DNA from: Candidatus Electrothrix communis | GTDB lineage: Bacteria; Desulfobacterota; Desulfobulbia; Desulfobulbales; Desulfobulbaceae | Direction of reading: 5' to 3' | Assembly: GCA_030644725.1 (NCBI GenBank) | Contig: CP130629.1 | Location: 62,001-126,000 of the forward strand | Length of the DNA: 64,000 nt | Part shown: positions 1 to 6,644 of the stretch, piece by piece | How the letters are laid out: each line of letters begins with the position of its first letter | How positions within the stretch are numbered: position 1 is the first letter of the stretch | Translations under genes and position numbers: made by a program | Notes under the pieces: model-generated | The model's input: only the letters and a program-made list of their open reading frames with translations | Databases searched by the model: none | What the model was told of the DNA's origin: nothing

Positions 1-2
1 AG

Positions 3-308
3 AAGGGACGACTGAAAAGACCGCCGCCGCTCAATCTGCTGATACGGCTCCGGGATTACAAGTCGGAGACTCTCGCCTTTATGTACGATTTTCGGGTTCC
101 GTTCGACAATAATGCGGCGGAAAGGGATGTGCGTATGATGAAGGTCAAACAGAAGGTTTCGGGTTGTTTCCGAACTGTTGAAGGTGCGGAACGGTTCGCT
201 TCTATCCGGGGATATATCTCCACGGCTCGTAAAAATTCAAAAAACATTTTCGAGGCGATCAAAGACGCCTTCAACGGCGATCCTTTTATTCCCGATGTCG
301 CAGTATAA
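3..308 (+). CDS. IS66 family transposase, C-terminal fragment
   Basis: The frame is open from the window edge to the stop at 306-308. About 100 residues are visible. They include the signature [18 protein letters not shown] followed by GCFRT, the [14 protein letters not shown] segment and the C-terminal helix, which is the typical end of the IS66 DDE transposase (the glutamate of the triad lies in the NNAAERD motif). The N-terminal helix-turn-helix, zinc-binding region and catalytic aspartates lie upstream of the window. It would act in transposition of its own element. No frameshift is seen in the visible part, so the element may be intact upstream. Confidence 0.88.
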   Translation, partial: KGRLKRPPPLNLLIRLRDYKSETLAFMYDFRVPFDNNAAERDVRMMKVKQKVSGCFRTVEGAERFASIRGYISTARKNSKNIFEAIKDAFNGDPFIPDVAV

Positions 309-310
309 AA

Positions 311-348
311 AAAGGCCGCTTTCATAACTTTTGAAAGCGGCCTTTTTC
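311..348 (+). terminator. Rho-independent terminator after IS66 transposase
   Basis: A perfect 13-bp inverted repeat (aaaggccgctttc at 311-323, gaaagcggccttt at 333-345) with a 9-nt loop is followed by a T-rich stretch. It starts immediately after the transposase stop. The flanking A and T runs could make it work in both directions, shielding the IS from outside transcription. Confidence 0.85.
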
Positions 349-362
349 GTTAGGCTGAGTAG

Positions 363-1412
363 TTACCTCGTTTCTTTATCTATGACGGCTGGAACCTGAT
401 TGAAGAACTGGACGGAACCGGAGCTGTTACGGCAAGTTATGTCCACGGACTTGATCTTTCGCAGAGCCTTCAGGGAGCCGGAGGTATCGGTGGAATTCTG
501 GCACGAGTTGGTCACGGGGAGGATAAAGTTCACCTCTATTTCTACGATGCCAACGGTAATGTCGGGCAGTTGATTGATATTGCTGACGGCTCTGTCGCTG
601 CCGCCTACGAATACGCACCCTTCGGAGGATTGACCTCCGCTATGGGGACTTATGCCGCCACTAACCCGTTCAGATTCAGCTCAAAGTATGCTGATGACGT
701 TACCGGTTTGTATTATTACGGGTATCGGTATTATTCACCCGAGTTGGGACGATGGCTAAGTCGAGATCCGATTGGGGAGGATGGTGGACTGAATCTGTAT
801 GGGTTTGTGAAGAATGATTCTGTTAATATTATAGACTTATTCGGTATGGATGCTGTTATGATTTTGTGGCAATCTAACGATGATGCTAACTTTGAAGCGG
901 CCGCGCTATCGAAGCAGAAGGAGTTGGAAGAGAGCGGTGACTCTGTATTTGTTGCGAGTTATTCAGGATCAATTGGTGTAGGAACGGAGGTTTTATATGT
1001 TTATTCACATGGAAATGAATCAGGCCCTACGGGGTATGGTCTTGGGTCTGGCGAAATGACTATAAATGGAATACCTAATTCTCCAGAGGAATATAATGAT
1101 TTTGAAGATATAAGCAAGTCAATTCATTTCATGGGATGTAATATCGGTCGGGATTATGATCTTCAATCACCGGGCAATCAATCTTTTGCCCAATTTCTAG
1201 CGGACTATCTTACCTCAAAAGGAAAAACTGTAACAGTTTGGGCCGCAACGACTGGTACACACGAAAAATTATCTTCCCCGTCAGGAAAATATTCGGCTTC
1301 GAAATTACGTAGCCTGCTAAATGGCCCCAAATATAAATGGGAAGCTGCTATAAAATGTGGTGATCTAAAGGTAGAATATACTCCGCTGAATGGCTCATAT
1401 ATTTCATTTTAA
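363..1412 (+). CDS. RHS repeat C-terminal fragment with caspase/DUF4347-like toxin tip
   Basis: The frame opens at 363 at the IS66 end with no start codon, so this is the 3' fragment of a larger rhs gene; a short product could start at ATG 570. The first part reads as RHS repeats (YDGWNLIEELDG, YFYDANGNVGQL). The conserved RHS core follows (YYYGYRYYSPELGRWLSRDP, then LNLYGFVKNDSVNIIDLFG). After this core comes a variable C-terminal tip of about 185 residues. The tip has a strand ending VYSHG (His147 counted from ATG 570) and HFMGCNIG (Cys190), then a segment resembling LA...G..V.A...TG. This His/Cys arrangement resembles DUF4347 and CHAT/caspase-like domains, so a cysteine-protease effector is inferred. 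The next gene, 5-11 bp downstream, would be the place for immunity. Disruption by the IS probably silences the full-length protein. Confidence 0.75.
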   Translation, partial: LPRFFIYDGWNLIEELDGTGAVTASYVHGLDLSQSLQGAGGIGGILARVGHGEDKVHLYFYDANGNVGQLIDIADGSVAAAYEYAPFGGLTSAMGTYAATNPFRFSSKYADDVTGLYYYGYRYYSPELGRWLSRDPIGEDGGLNLYGFVKNDSVNIIDLFGMDAVMILWQSNDDANFEAAALSKQKELEESGDSVFVASYSGSIGVGTEVLYVYSHGNESGPTGYGLGSGEMTINGIPNSPEEYNDFEDISKSIHFMGCNIGRDYDLQSPGNQSFAQFLADYLTSKGKTVTVWAATTGTHEKLSSPSGKYSASKLRSLLNGPKYKWEAAIKCGDLKVEYTPLNGSYISF

Positions 1413-1423
1413 AGGTAATGAAC

Positions 1424-1885
1424 ATGCTTAAAAAGACATGTATTTGTTGTTTGTTTTTTATTGGTTGCAGCTACAGTTTTGCAAAAGGAGCAGTAGATAT
1501 TAAAACTGAGACGTTGGCGGCATACAAAGCTTATAAAGCGCACAAAATGGGAAAGCCAACTGCCAATTTAAAAGAAAAACATGTGGAATATGCTGGATGT
1601 GCCGGTGACACCAGTAAGTTTGAATGTGCCTATCAAGTCAAAGTTGTTGTTCATTATAGTAAAGGTGGCTTAGCTGGTAGTTGTGAGTACATTGATAACG
1701 ATACAAAATTCGAGTTCCGTGGATTTATAGATGATAATAGTAATTTAGTTTTTTCAGAATATCTGAACAATGGTAACTTAAACTACCAGTTTTATGGTAT
1801 CCATGATGCATCAGGAATTAAGGGGGTGTGGTCCAAAGGAAACGAAAAAAAACAGTTTGTTATGAACGTAACATCAATTGATTGA
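1424..1885 (+). CDS. Small secreted protein, candidate immunity protein for the RHS tip
   Basis: This 153-residue protein has a signal peptide (MLKKTCICCLFFIGCSYSFA, cleavage probably after SFA or at a lipobox-like Cys). ATG 1418 is two codons upstream, but the AAAGG at 1411-1415 lies only 2 nt from it and 8 nt from ATG 1424, so the latter is preferred. The mature part is polar and beta-rich, with a pair of cysteines near AGCAGDTSKFEC. I recognise no family. Its position immediately after an RHS toxin-like tip is the classical place for an immunity gene, and export would fit protection in the periplasm. Function is inferred from context only. Confidence 0.65.
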   Translation: MLKKTCICCLFFIGCSYSFAKGAVDIKTETLAAYKAYKAHKMGKPTANLKEKHVEYAGCAGDTSKFECAYQVKVVVHYSKGGLAGSCEYIDNDTKFEFRGFIDDNSNLVFSEYLNNGNLNYQFYGIHDASGIKGVWSKGNEKKQFVMNVTSID

Positions 1886-1965
1886 TTTGCATTTCGGCTT
1901 GGAGTCAAGGAGAGTATGCTTTTTTTGAGTTCTCGGTAACACAAGCTGTTTTTCTCTGAATAAAA

Positions 1966-2005
1966 GGGGTCGGAGTCAAATTAAATCTAATTTTGCTCTG
2001 ACCCC
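1966..2005. repeat. Palindromic REP-like repeat, copy 1
   Basis: A 40-bp imperfect palindrome begins ggggtcggag and ends gctctgacccc, with an AT-rich centre. A copy lies at 2672-2711 and a diverged relative at 13451-13500. The two first copies bracket the gene at 2082-2573. The structure resembles REP elements moved by REP-associated transposases, though no such gene is seen here. Confidence 0.75.
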
Positions 2006-2081
2006 ATTTATCACCATTTATCACTTTGCGGAAGTACATTGAAAAACTTCGGAATATTAAGATTCCTAAAGGAAACTGACA

Positions 2082-2573
2082 ATGCGCTACCTTTTATTTT
2101 TTTTATTAGTTATAAATGGATCCGGGTGCTCTGGAGCTGACGTTAAAACTATATCGATCTACGATGGTGATAAAAAACCATTGCCTGATGCTCTAATAAT
2201 TGTGTCTGAGCAACGTATGTTGCCAATTGGAAAAAACAAAAAATATATCTTAAAGAGTGATGAGTCAGGGAAGGCAAAAATATCTATACGTTGTTTAGTC
2301 AATATCATTGCAGGAAAAAGACCCTTCTATCTTTCAGGGACAACAGCTAATCCTGATTCAGGGATAATAAATCTGTCTTTAACGCATCAATATGATAAGG
2401 ATAATGTGAAAGGAGTAGTTGATCTTGTTGAAATAAAGACGGGTAAATCAATATTTATGAAGCAAGATAGTAAACTGTGGGATGAATGGGAATCCTATAT
2501 CAGTTATTTAGAAACAACAGGATATTTTGATAGTGTGAAAAGTAAGGACTGGTTTATTGATGAGGTTCGGTAG
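2082..2573 (+). CDS. Secreted or lipoprotein-like hypothetical protein
   Basis: This 163-residue protein has a hydrophobic N-terminus (MRYLLFFLLVINGSGC) with a cysteine at residue 16. The preceding GSG is only a weak lipobox, so lipoprotein status is uncertain. An AAGGAAA ribosome site sits 7 nt before the ATG. The mature region is rich in charged residues and strands: KTISIYDGDKKPLPDALI looks like a Cna-B/carboxypeptidase-regulatory-like beta sandwich, and there is an SDESGKAKISI motif. I cannot place it in a named family. It lies between two copies of the same 40-bp palindrome and downstream of the RHS tip, so an orphan immunity gene or a repeat-borne cargo gene are both possible. Confidence 0.6.
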   Translation: MRYLLFFLLVINGSGCSGADVKTISIYDGDKKPLPDALIIVSEQRMLPIGKNKKYILKSDESGKAKISIRCLVNIIAGKRPFYLSGTTANPDSGIINLSLTHQYDKDNVKGVVDLVEIKTGKSIFMKQDSKLWDEWESYISYLETTGYFDSVKSKDWFIDEVR

Positions 2574-2671
2574 AAATCAATCGCCGAGACCATGAGTGAA
2601 GATATCCACGGCAATGAGACTGTCTCGTCGCGGTATATCAACCGGGCCTCACATACAGTTACGGAATCAAT

Positions 2672-2711
2672 AGGGTCGGAGTCAAATTAAATCTAATTTT
2701 GCTCTGACCCC
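2672..2711. repeat. Palindromic REP-like repeat, copy 2
   Basis: This is a near-identical copy of the 1966-2005 element in the same orientation. Identity continues into atttatca on the right. It ends 13 bp before the ATG of the protease at 2725, so it occupies that gene's leader. The 13 bp at its left end (aatcaatagggtc, 2665-2677) recur at 10063-10075 at the edge of the group II intron. Confidence 0.75.
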
Positions 2712-2724
2712 ATTTATCATTATT

Positions 2725-4758
2725 ATGAATTTTTTTATGACATTCTGTTGCACGACGCTTTCCTTGCTGTTGTTATGCGGAGAGGCATTTGCCGTTAATA
2801 ATATTGAGTTTCTGGATAAGGAGCTTATTCAAGATCTGAACCACGCTATTTATGAGATCGTCACCCCGAAACTGGAAGCCGACAAGGTAACCTATGCCAG
2901 AAAGCTGCCCTTTGAAAAGTTGGGTTATGTTCAGAGAAACGAGAAATATCACAGCATAGGGACGGCTTTTTTCATTAATGAAAAAGAACTGATGACCGCA
3001 GAGCACGTTTTGGGCCTGAGGTATTTTTCGCTGCACAGAGATTTTTTTATCCGCGATAGAGACGACCGGATTTATCCGGTGAATACAGTACGGAAATGTT
3101 CGACCCGTCGAGATATGTTGGTTTTTGATTTGAAGGAATATCCGGAGAAAATTACCCCGCTGCATTTTAATCGACAGGTTGAGGTCGGCGATACAGTTTT
3201 CTCTGTGGGCAATACTCTGGGGGAGGGCATAGCCTATCGGGCCGGGCAGGTGGCCTCGTTCACCCCTGAATGGGACTACGGAGAATGGCAGGATATTCGT
3301 TTTTCCTCCCCGTCATCTCCGGGAAACAGCGGCGGGCCACTGCTGAACACGGAGGGAGAGGTCATTGGGGTGATTGTTAAAGGTAACCGGAGTGAAAATT
3401 ATAACGTTGCTGTCCCTATCAGTGAAGCGGATAATCTGGGGGACAAGGCGGAATTTCACTCCCGCAATGTTACCGAGAGAATCCCAGGCGCTGCTGCGTC
3501 ATTCAGCAGAGACTTGGCCTATACGACTTCCTTACCTGCAACAGTTCCTGAACTTGCCGGTCAGGCTCAGGATGCTCTGAGTGCTTTTCATAGAACCCTA
3601 CGTAAGGAGCTGAGAGCGCAGGTCCGGGAAAAGAATTTTCCCGGCGGAAAGCGGTTTCGTTATTATCTCAGGAGTCAGCCTGCTCTTTACGGGCTTGCTG
3701 CTGTAACTCCTGATAGCAGTTTTAGAAAATGGACAGCGCAGCAGGTGGAACTGGCAAAAGAACCTCTTGCGGAAGGACAGAATATTTTTCATGGCCCTCT
3801 TCGTCAGGTGGGTCGTTTTTATCCTCCTGCGTATTCTGATATGATGGTGATTGCGGAAAAATCGGAAGGGGTTGATCTGAAGACGTTTCTGGATTCTCCG
3901 GCTATGATTCTGGAGACAGTGTTTAGCGCTGTCCCCTATTTTCGCTATATCGGGTGGGAGAGAGTGCCGGTCACCAGTCTGGGCGAGCCGGAGAGCACCG
4001 AGACCTGGCGCGACAAGCTGGGCAGGAGATGGACTTCTTCTCTCTGGTATGTTCCTTATGCGAATGATTTTCTGTACAGCAGTTGCCTTCCCTCCCCTGG
4101 TGGGGCGGTCTGTACAATGAAGAGTAGATGGGCTGGCCTGCTCACACGAGATTACATTGTTGCTTCCCGTGAATCATGCGACGAATTGGTTGTCGGCTAT
4201 AAGGGTAGTCTTAACGATTGGGAGGAGTATCTTGCCCTTGGTAAGGAGTATTTGCCCGTCTTTTTTCAGCAGGCTGAAATTAGCCACAAGGATGATCGGG
4301 TCAGAATTGGGTTGAAAGATTTTCAGATCGATTTTAAGGATCCAGAAGTCACCGATGACTCAAGTCTGCGCGTACATCTTGGCTATGCCAATGATCAGCT
4401 CCTTGCAGAGGATCTGGTACAGTTCTCGTTGTTTCCCGGAAAGGGGAGTCCGGCCTCTTACAGTGTTCGCCCGTTTTTTGAACCGGGCCCCTTTAGTGCT
4501 GATGCCTATGTTAACACCTGGAAAGAGACTATCTCCGGTACCGGTGATTTCTCCGGGAAAAAGCTTGCCCGAGGAGATCAGTTTATTATCCGGAAAACCG
4601 CCCAGAAGACGAAAAAAACGATCTCAGCCCCAGATGATCAAAAATTGGAAAAGATCTTCACTGTCAGCTGCACTTATAAGGATTCCATAGCAGAAGATGA
4701 GGATGTCGAGCAGGATTGCGAGCGTTTTTTTCAGAGTGTCGATTTCATCGACAAGTAA
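2725..4758 (+). CDS. Secreted trypsin-like (S1/HtrA-type) serine protease with large C-terminal region
   Basis: 677 residues with an N-terminal signal peptide (hydrophobic core, cleavage near AFA at residue 23). Residues ~75-235 form a chymotrypsin-fold protease. His94 lies in MTAEHVLG, Asp130 in RRDMLVFDL and Ser202 in SPGNSGGPLL, so the catalytic triad is complete. The spacing and the GTAFFINEKELMTAEHV pattern fit the HtrA/S1C branch, but no PDZ domain follows. The remaining ~440 residues are of unknown family and contain several cysteines (SSCLPSPGGAVC, VSCTYKD, QDCERFF). It is probably periplasmic or secreted. No dedicated ribosome site is obvious because the upstream repeat ends close to the ATG. 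Its substrate is unknown. Confidence 0.82.
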   Translation: MNFFMTFCCTTLSLLLLCGEAFAVNNIEFLDKELIQDLNHAIYEIVTPKLEADKVTYARKLPFEKLGYVQRNEKYHSIGTAFFINEKELMTAEHVLGLRYFSLHRDFFIRDRDDRIYPVNTVRKCSTRRDMLVFDLKEYPEKITPLHFNRQVEVGDTVFSVGNTLGEGIAYRAGQVASFTPEWDYGEWQDIRFSSPSSPGNSGGPLLNTEGEVIGVIVKGNRSENYNVAVPISEADNLGDKAEFHSRNVTERIPGAAASFSRDLAYTTSLPATVPELAGQAQDALSAFHRTLRKELRAQVREKNFPGGKRFRYYLRSQPALYGLAAVTPDSSFRKWTAQQVELAKEPLAEGQNIFHGPLRQVGRFYPPAYSDMMVIAEKSEGVDLKTFLDSPAMILETVFSAVPYFRYIGWERVPVTSLGEPESTETWRDKLGRRWTSSLWYVPYANDFLYSSCLPSPGGAVCTMKSRWAGLLTRDYIVASRESCDELVVGYKGSLNDWEEYLALGKEYLPVFFQQAEISHKDDRVRIGLKDFQIDFKDPEVTDDSSLRVHLGYANDQLLAEDLVQFSLFPGKGSPASYSVRPFFEPGPFSADAYVNTWKETISGTGDFSGKKLARGDQFIIRKTAQKTKKTISAPDDQKLEKIFTVSCTYKDSIAEDEDVEQDCERFFQSVDFIDK

Positions 4759-4786
4759 GACATTTTCTTCATGCGGATGAGTTTTG

Positions 4787-5806
4787 ATGATGAATCCTGA
4801 ACCTCTCCTGGTTATTCCTGTTTTTATCCCCCATGAGGGTTGCCCGCATTGCTGTGTGTTTTGTAATCAGCGCAGGATCAGCGGGTTCACGGAAAAATCC
4901 GTGACAGCCGAAGATGTACGGGTAACCGTGCAAACCTGGCTTGACAGGGACGGCCCGGCTCAACGCAGGGTTCAGGTGGCCTTTTACGGCGGAAGTTTTA
5001 CCGGCTTGCCCCTGATGCGCCAGAAAGAATTGCTGGGAGCGGTTGCTCCTTTTCTGGAGCAGGGCCGGGTGCAGAGTCTTCGTTTATCCACCCGGCCTGA
5101 TTATATTGATCAGGAGCGCGTTGACTTGCTGGGCCGCTACCAGGTCTCCACGGTGGAGCTTGGGGTGCAGTCCATGAATGACCGGGTGCTGGCGTTAGCA
5201 AGGCGAGGTCACAGTGCTGTTGATGTTGATCGGTCTGTCCCTCTTCTCCGGCAAGCCGGGATGGAGATCGGTATCCAGTTGCTGCTGGGCTTGTCGGGCG
5301 ATACTCGGACGACCTTGCGACGAAGCGTTGAGCGGGTCATTGCCTTGCAGCCAGATTTTATCCGTATCTATCCCCTCTTGGTTGTGCAACACAGCGAGTT
5401 GGCAGAGCAACATAAGCGGGGTGAGTATACACCGTTCAGTCTGGATAAAGCCGTGGTGCTGGCCGCCTGGATGAAACAGCGTTTTGATCAGGCCGGTATC
5501 CGGGTGGTGCGCATGGGTTTGCAGGCCGGTCCGGAGCTGGAAGCCTCTTTGCTGGCTGGCCCTTGGCATCCGGCCTTTGGTGAGTTGGTGGCCTCCCGCC
5601 TGATGCAGCGGCGGACGAGAAAGTTGTTGGCGCAGATTTCCTCCGAGGGTACGGTACAAGTACGTATCAACGAACGGGATCAGTCGGTGTTTCGCGGGAT
5701 GAAATCTGCCAATGTCAAGCGACTGCAACAGCTCGGCCTTTGGCAGCGTATTGTCTTGAGCACAGATTCTTCTTTACTGCGTGGTACGGTTAGGGTGCTT
5801 TCCTGA
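4787..5806 (+). CDS. Radical SAM protein, Elp3/HemN-like
   Basis: 339 residues from ATG 4787 (a TTG at 4784 and ATG 4790 are alternatives; GGATGAG lies upstream). The CxxxCxxC cluster-binding motif is Cys19, Cys23, Cys26 within GCPHCCVFCNQ. It is followed by FYGGSFTGLP (SAM-binding GGE-like strand), LSTRPDYID and VELGVQSMNDRVL. This order is typical of the Elp3/oxygen-independent radical SAM group (COG1243-like). It lacks the GNAT acetyltransferase domain of true Elp3. It should bind a [4Fe-4S] cluster and cleave SAM; the substrate is not predictable, although tRNA modification is a common role for relatives. It follows the protease gene by 28 bp and is convergent with the VTC gene. Confidence 0.85.
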   Translation: MMNPEPLLVIPVFIPHEGCPHCCVFCNQRRISGFTEKSVTAEDVRVTVQTWLDRDGPAQRRVQVAFYGGSFTGLPLMRQKELLGAVAPFLEQGRVQSLRLSTRPDYIDQERVDLLGRYQVSTVELGVQSMNDRVLALARRGHSAVDVDRSVPLLRQAGMEIGIQLLLGLSGDTRTTLRRSVERVIALQPDFIRIYPLLVVQHSELAEQHKRGEYTPFSLDKAVVLAAWMKQRFDQAGIRVVRMGLQAGPELEASLLAGPWHPAFGELVASRLMQRRTRKLLAQISSEGTVQVRINERDQSVFRGMKSANVKRLQQLGLWQRIVLSTDSSLLRGTVRVLS

Positions 5807-5957
5807 CGCCCGTTTTTTCTCTCGCGGCGTTTGGTTATTTCCTATACTCTCTTCGCCAGTCAACCATCCCCCTTGTTTTTCTTTGACGAAAAAAGCTCAT
5901 TTTGAAATTGGCTTGTAGCGCAATGCATTTGTCACTGAATTTTCAGTCTAAAATTAT

Positions 5958-6644
5958 CTAACAATAAGATACAAGGCCAAAAGTAGCAAGTCCCGCTAAA
6001 TATTTTGAGTGTCTTTTTGGTGTCATAGGTAATTTTTGTAATAATTGTGCAACATGGATTTTGAGTTCTGGAGAAAATTTGATTTCCATGATGACAGGAG
6101 GGTATGAAATCAAAGGAAAATCATAGAGCTTGCCGTAAGGTATGATATTTCTAAATGTAATTTTACGATCAAATGTCACCCTTAATCCTTTGCAGTCTTC
6201 AAAGTATTGCCTAAAATATTCAGTATGCAGAACAGCGGCATAGTAAGTATGAGTAAAGCAAGAAAGTGAAGGATTGTCATTGAGCAGGCACTCAACGGAT
6301 GCAAGAATCTCCACGATAGGCTGATCCAGTATGTTGTTGGCAGTGGCTAAAGCAAATTTGTCTTTGTACCCTAACCGTCCTTCCCTCTTTTTATACTCTA
6401 ATGCAAGTCCGCTTATCTTATTAAGATTACGATACCAGCGCAGTCTTACCTTCTGACGTTTTGAGATACCGACCAAGTTGTCTTTTACTGCTCGAAAATC
6501 GGGATCGTCAAGGTAAAGACTGTTGACGTATCGACCGGAAAATTTTTCCCGTAAAGAGGTGTGAGTGTATATCCAATTTAAAGCAGTTGTAACATTTACC
6601 TCATTTAAGATAAATTTAATTTCGTAACGGTATTCGTGACTCAC
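5958..6644 (-). CDS. VTC-domain (polyphosphate polymerase-like) protein
   Basis: 228 residues matching the VTC tunnel fold in motif order: EYRYEIKFIL at the N-terminus, SLYLDD, RQKVRLRWYRN, LALEYKKREG, VTFDRKITFR and VIMEIKFSPEL. The alternating basic residues and glutamates on strands are those that line the ATP/polyphosphate tunnel in Vtc4-type enzymes. Bacterial proteins of this type are annotated as polyphosphate polymerase domain proteins. The start overlaps the upstream CotH gene by 4 nt (ATGA), which indicates translational coupling. No membrane segment is present, so it is likely cytoplasmic or membrane-associated through its partners. Actual activity is unproven. Confidence 0.85.
   Translation of the reverse strand: MSHEYRYEIKFILNEVNVTTALNWIYTHTSLREKFSGRYVNSLYLDDPDFRAVKDNLVGISKRQKVRLRWYRNLNKISGLALEYKKREGRLGYKDKFALATANNILDQPIVEILASVECLLNDNPSLSCFTHTYYAAVLHTEYFRQYFEDCKGLRVTFDRKITFRNIIPYGKLYDFPLISYPPVIMEIKFSPELKIHVAQLLQKLPMTPKRHSKYLAGLATFGLVSYC

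Larger units (their letters stand above)
1..366 (+). mobile_element. Right end of an IS66-family insertion sequence
   Basis: This is the 3' part of an IS whose left side lies outside the window. It holds the transposase C-terminus, a strong hairpin, and then the sequence tgagtagttac ending at 366. Its reverse complement starts GTAACTACTCA, which is compatible with IS66-type termini beginning GTAA. Directly after it, an RHS reading frame resumes without its own start, so the element appears to have inserted into an rhs gene. The boundary at 366 is inferred from the terminal motif and the onset of RHS homology; the 8-bp target duplication cannot be checked because the left end is missing. Confidence 0.6.

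Noticed and set aside
2773-3165. Minus-strand ORF of 130 residues inside the protease gene
   Set aside because: It is fully antisense to a domain with an intact catalytic triad and has no family features.
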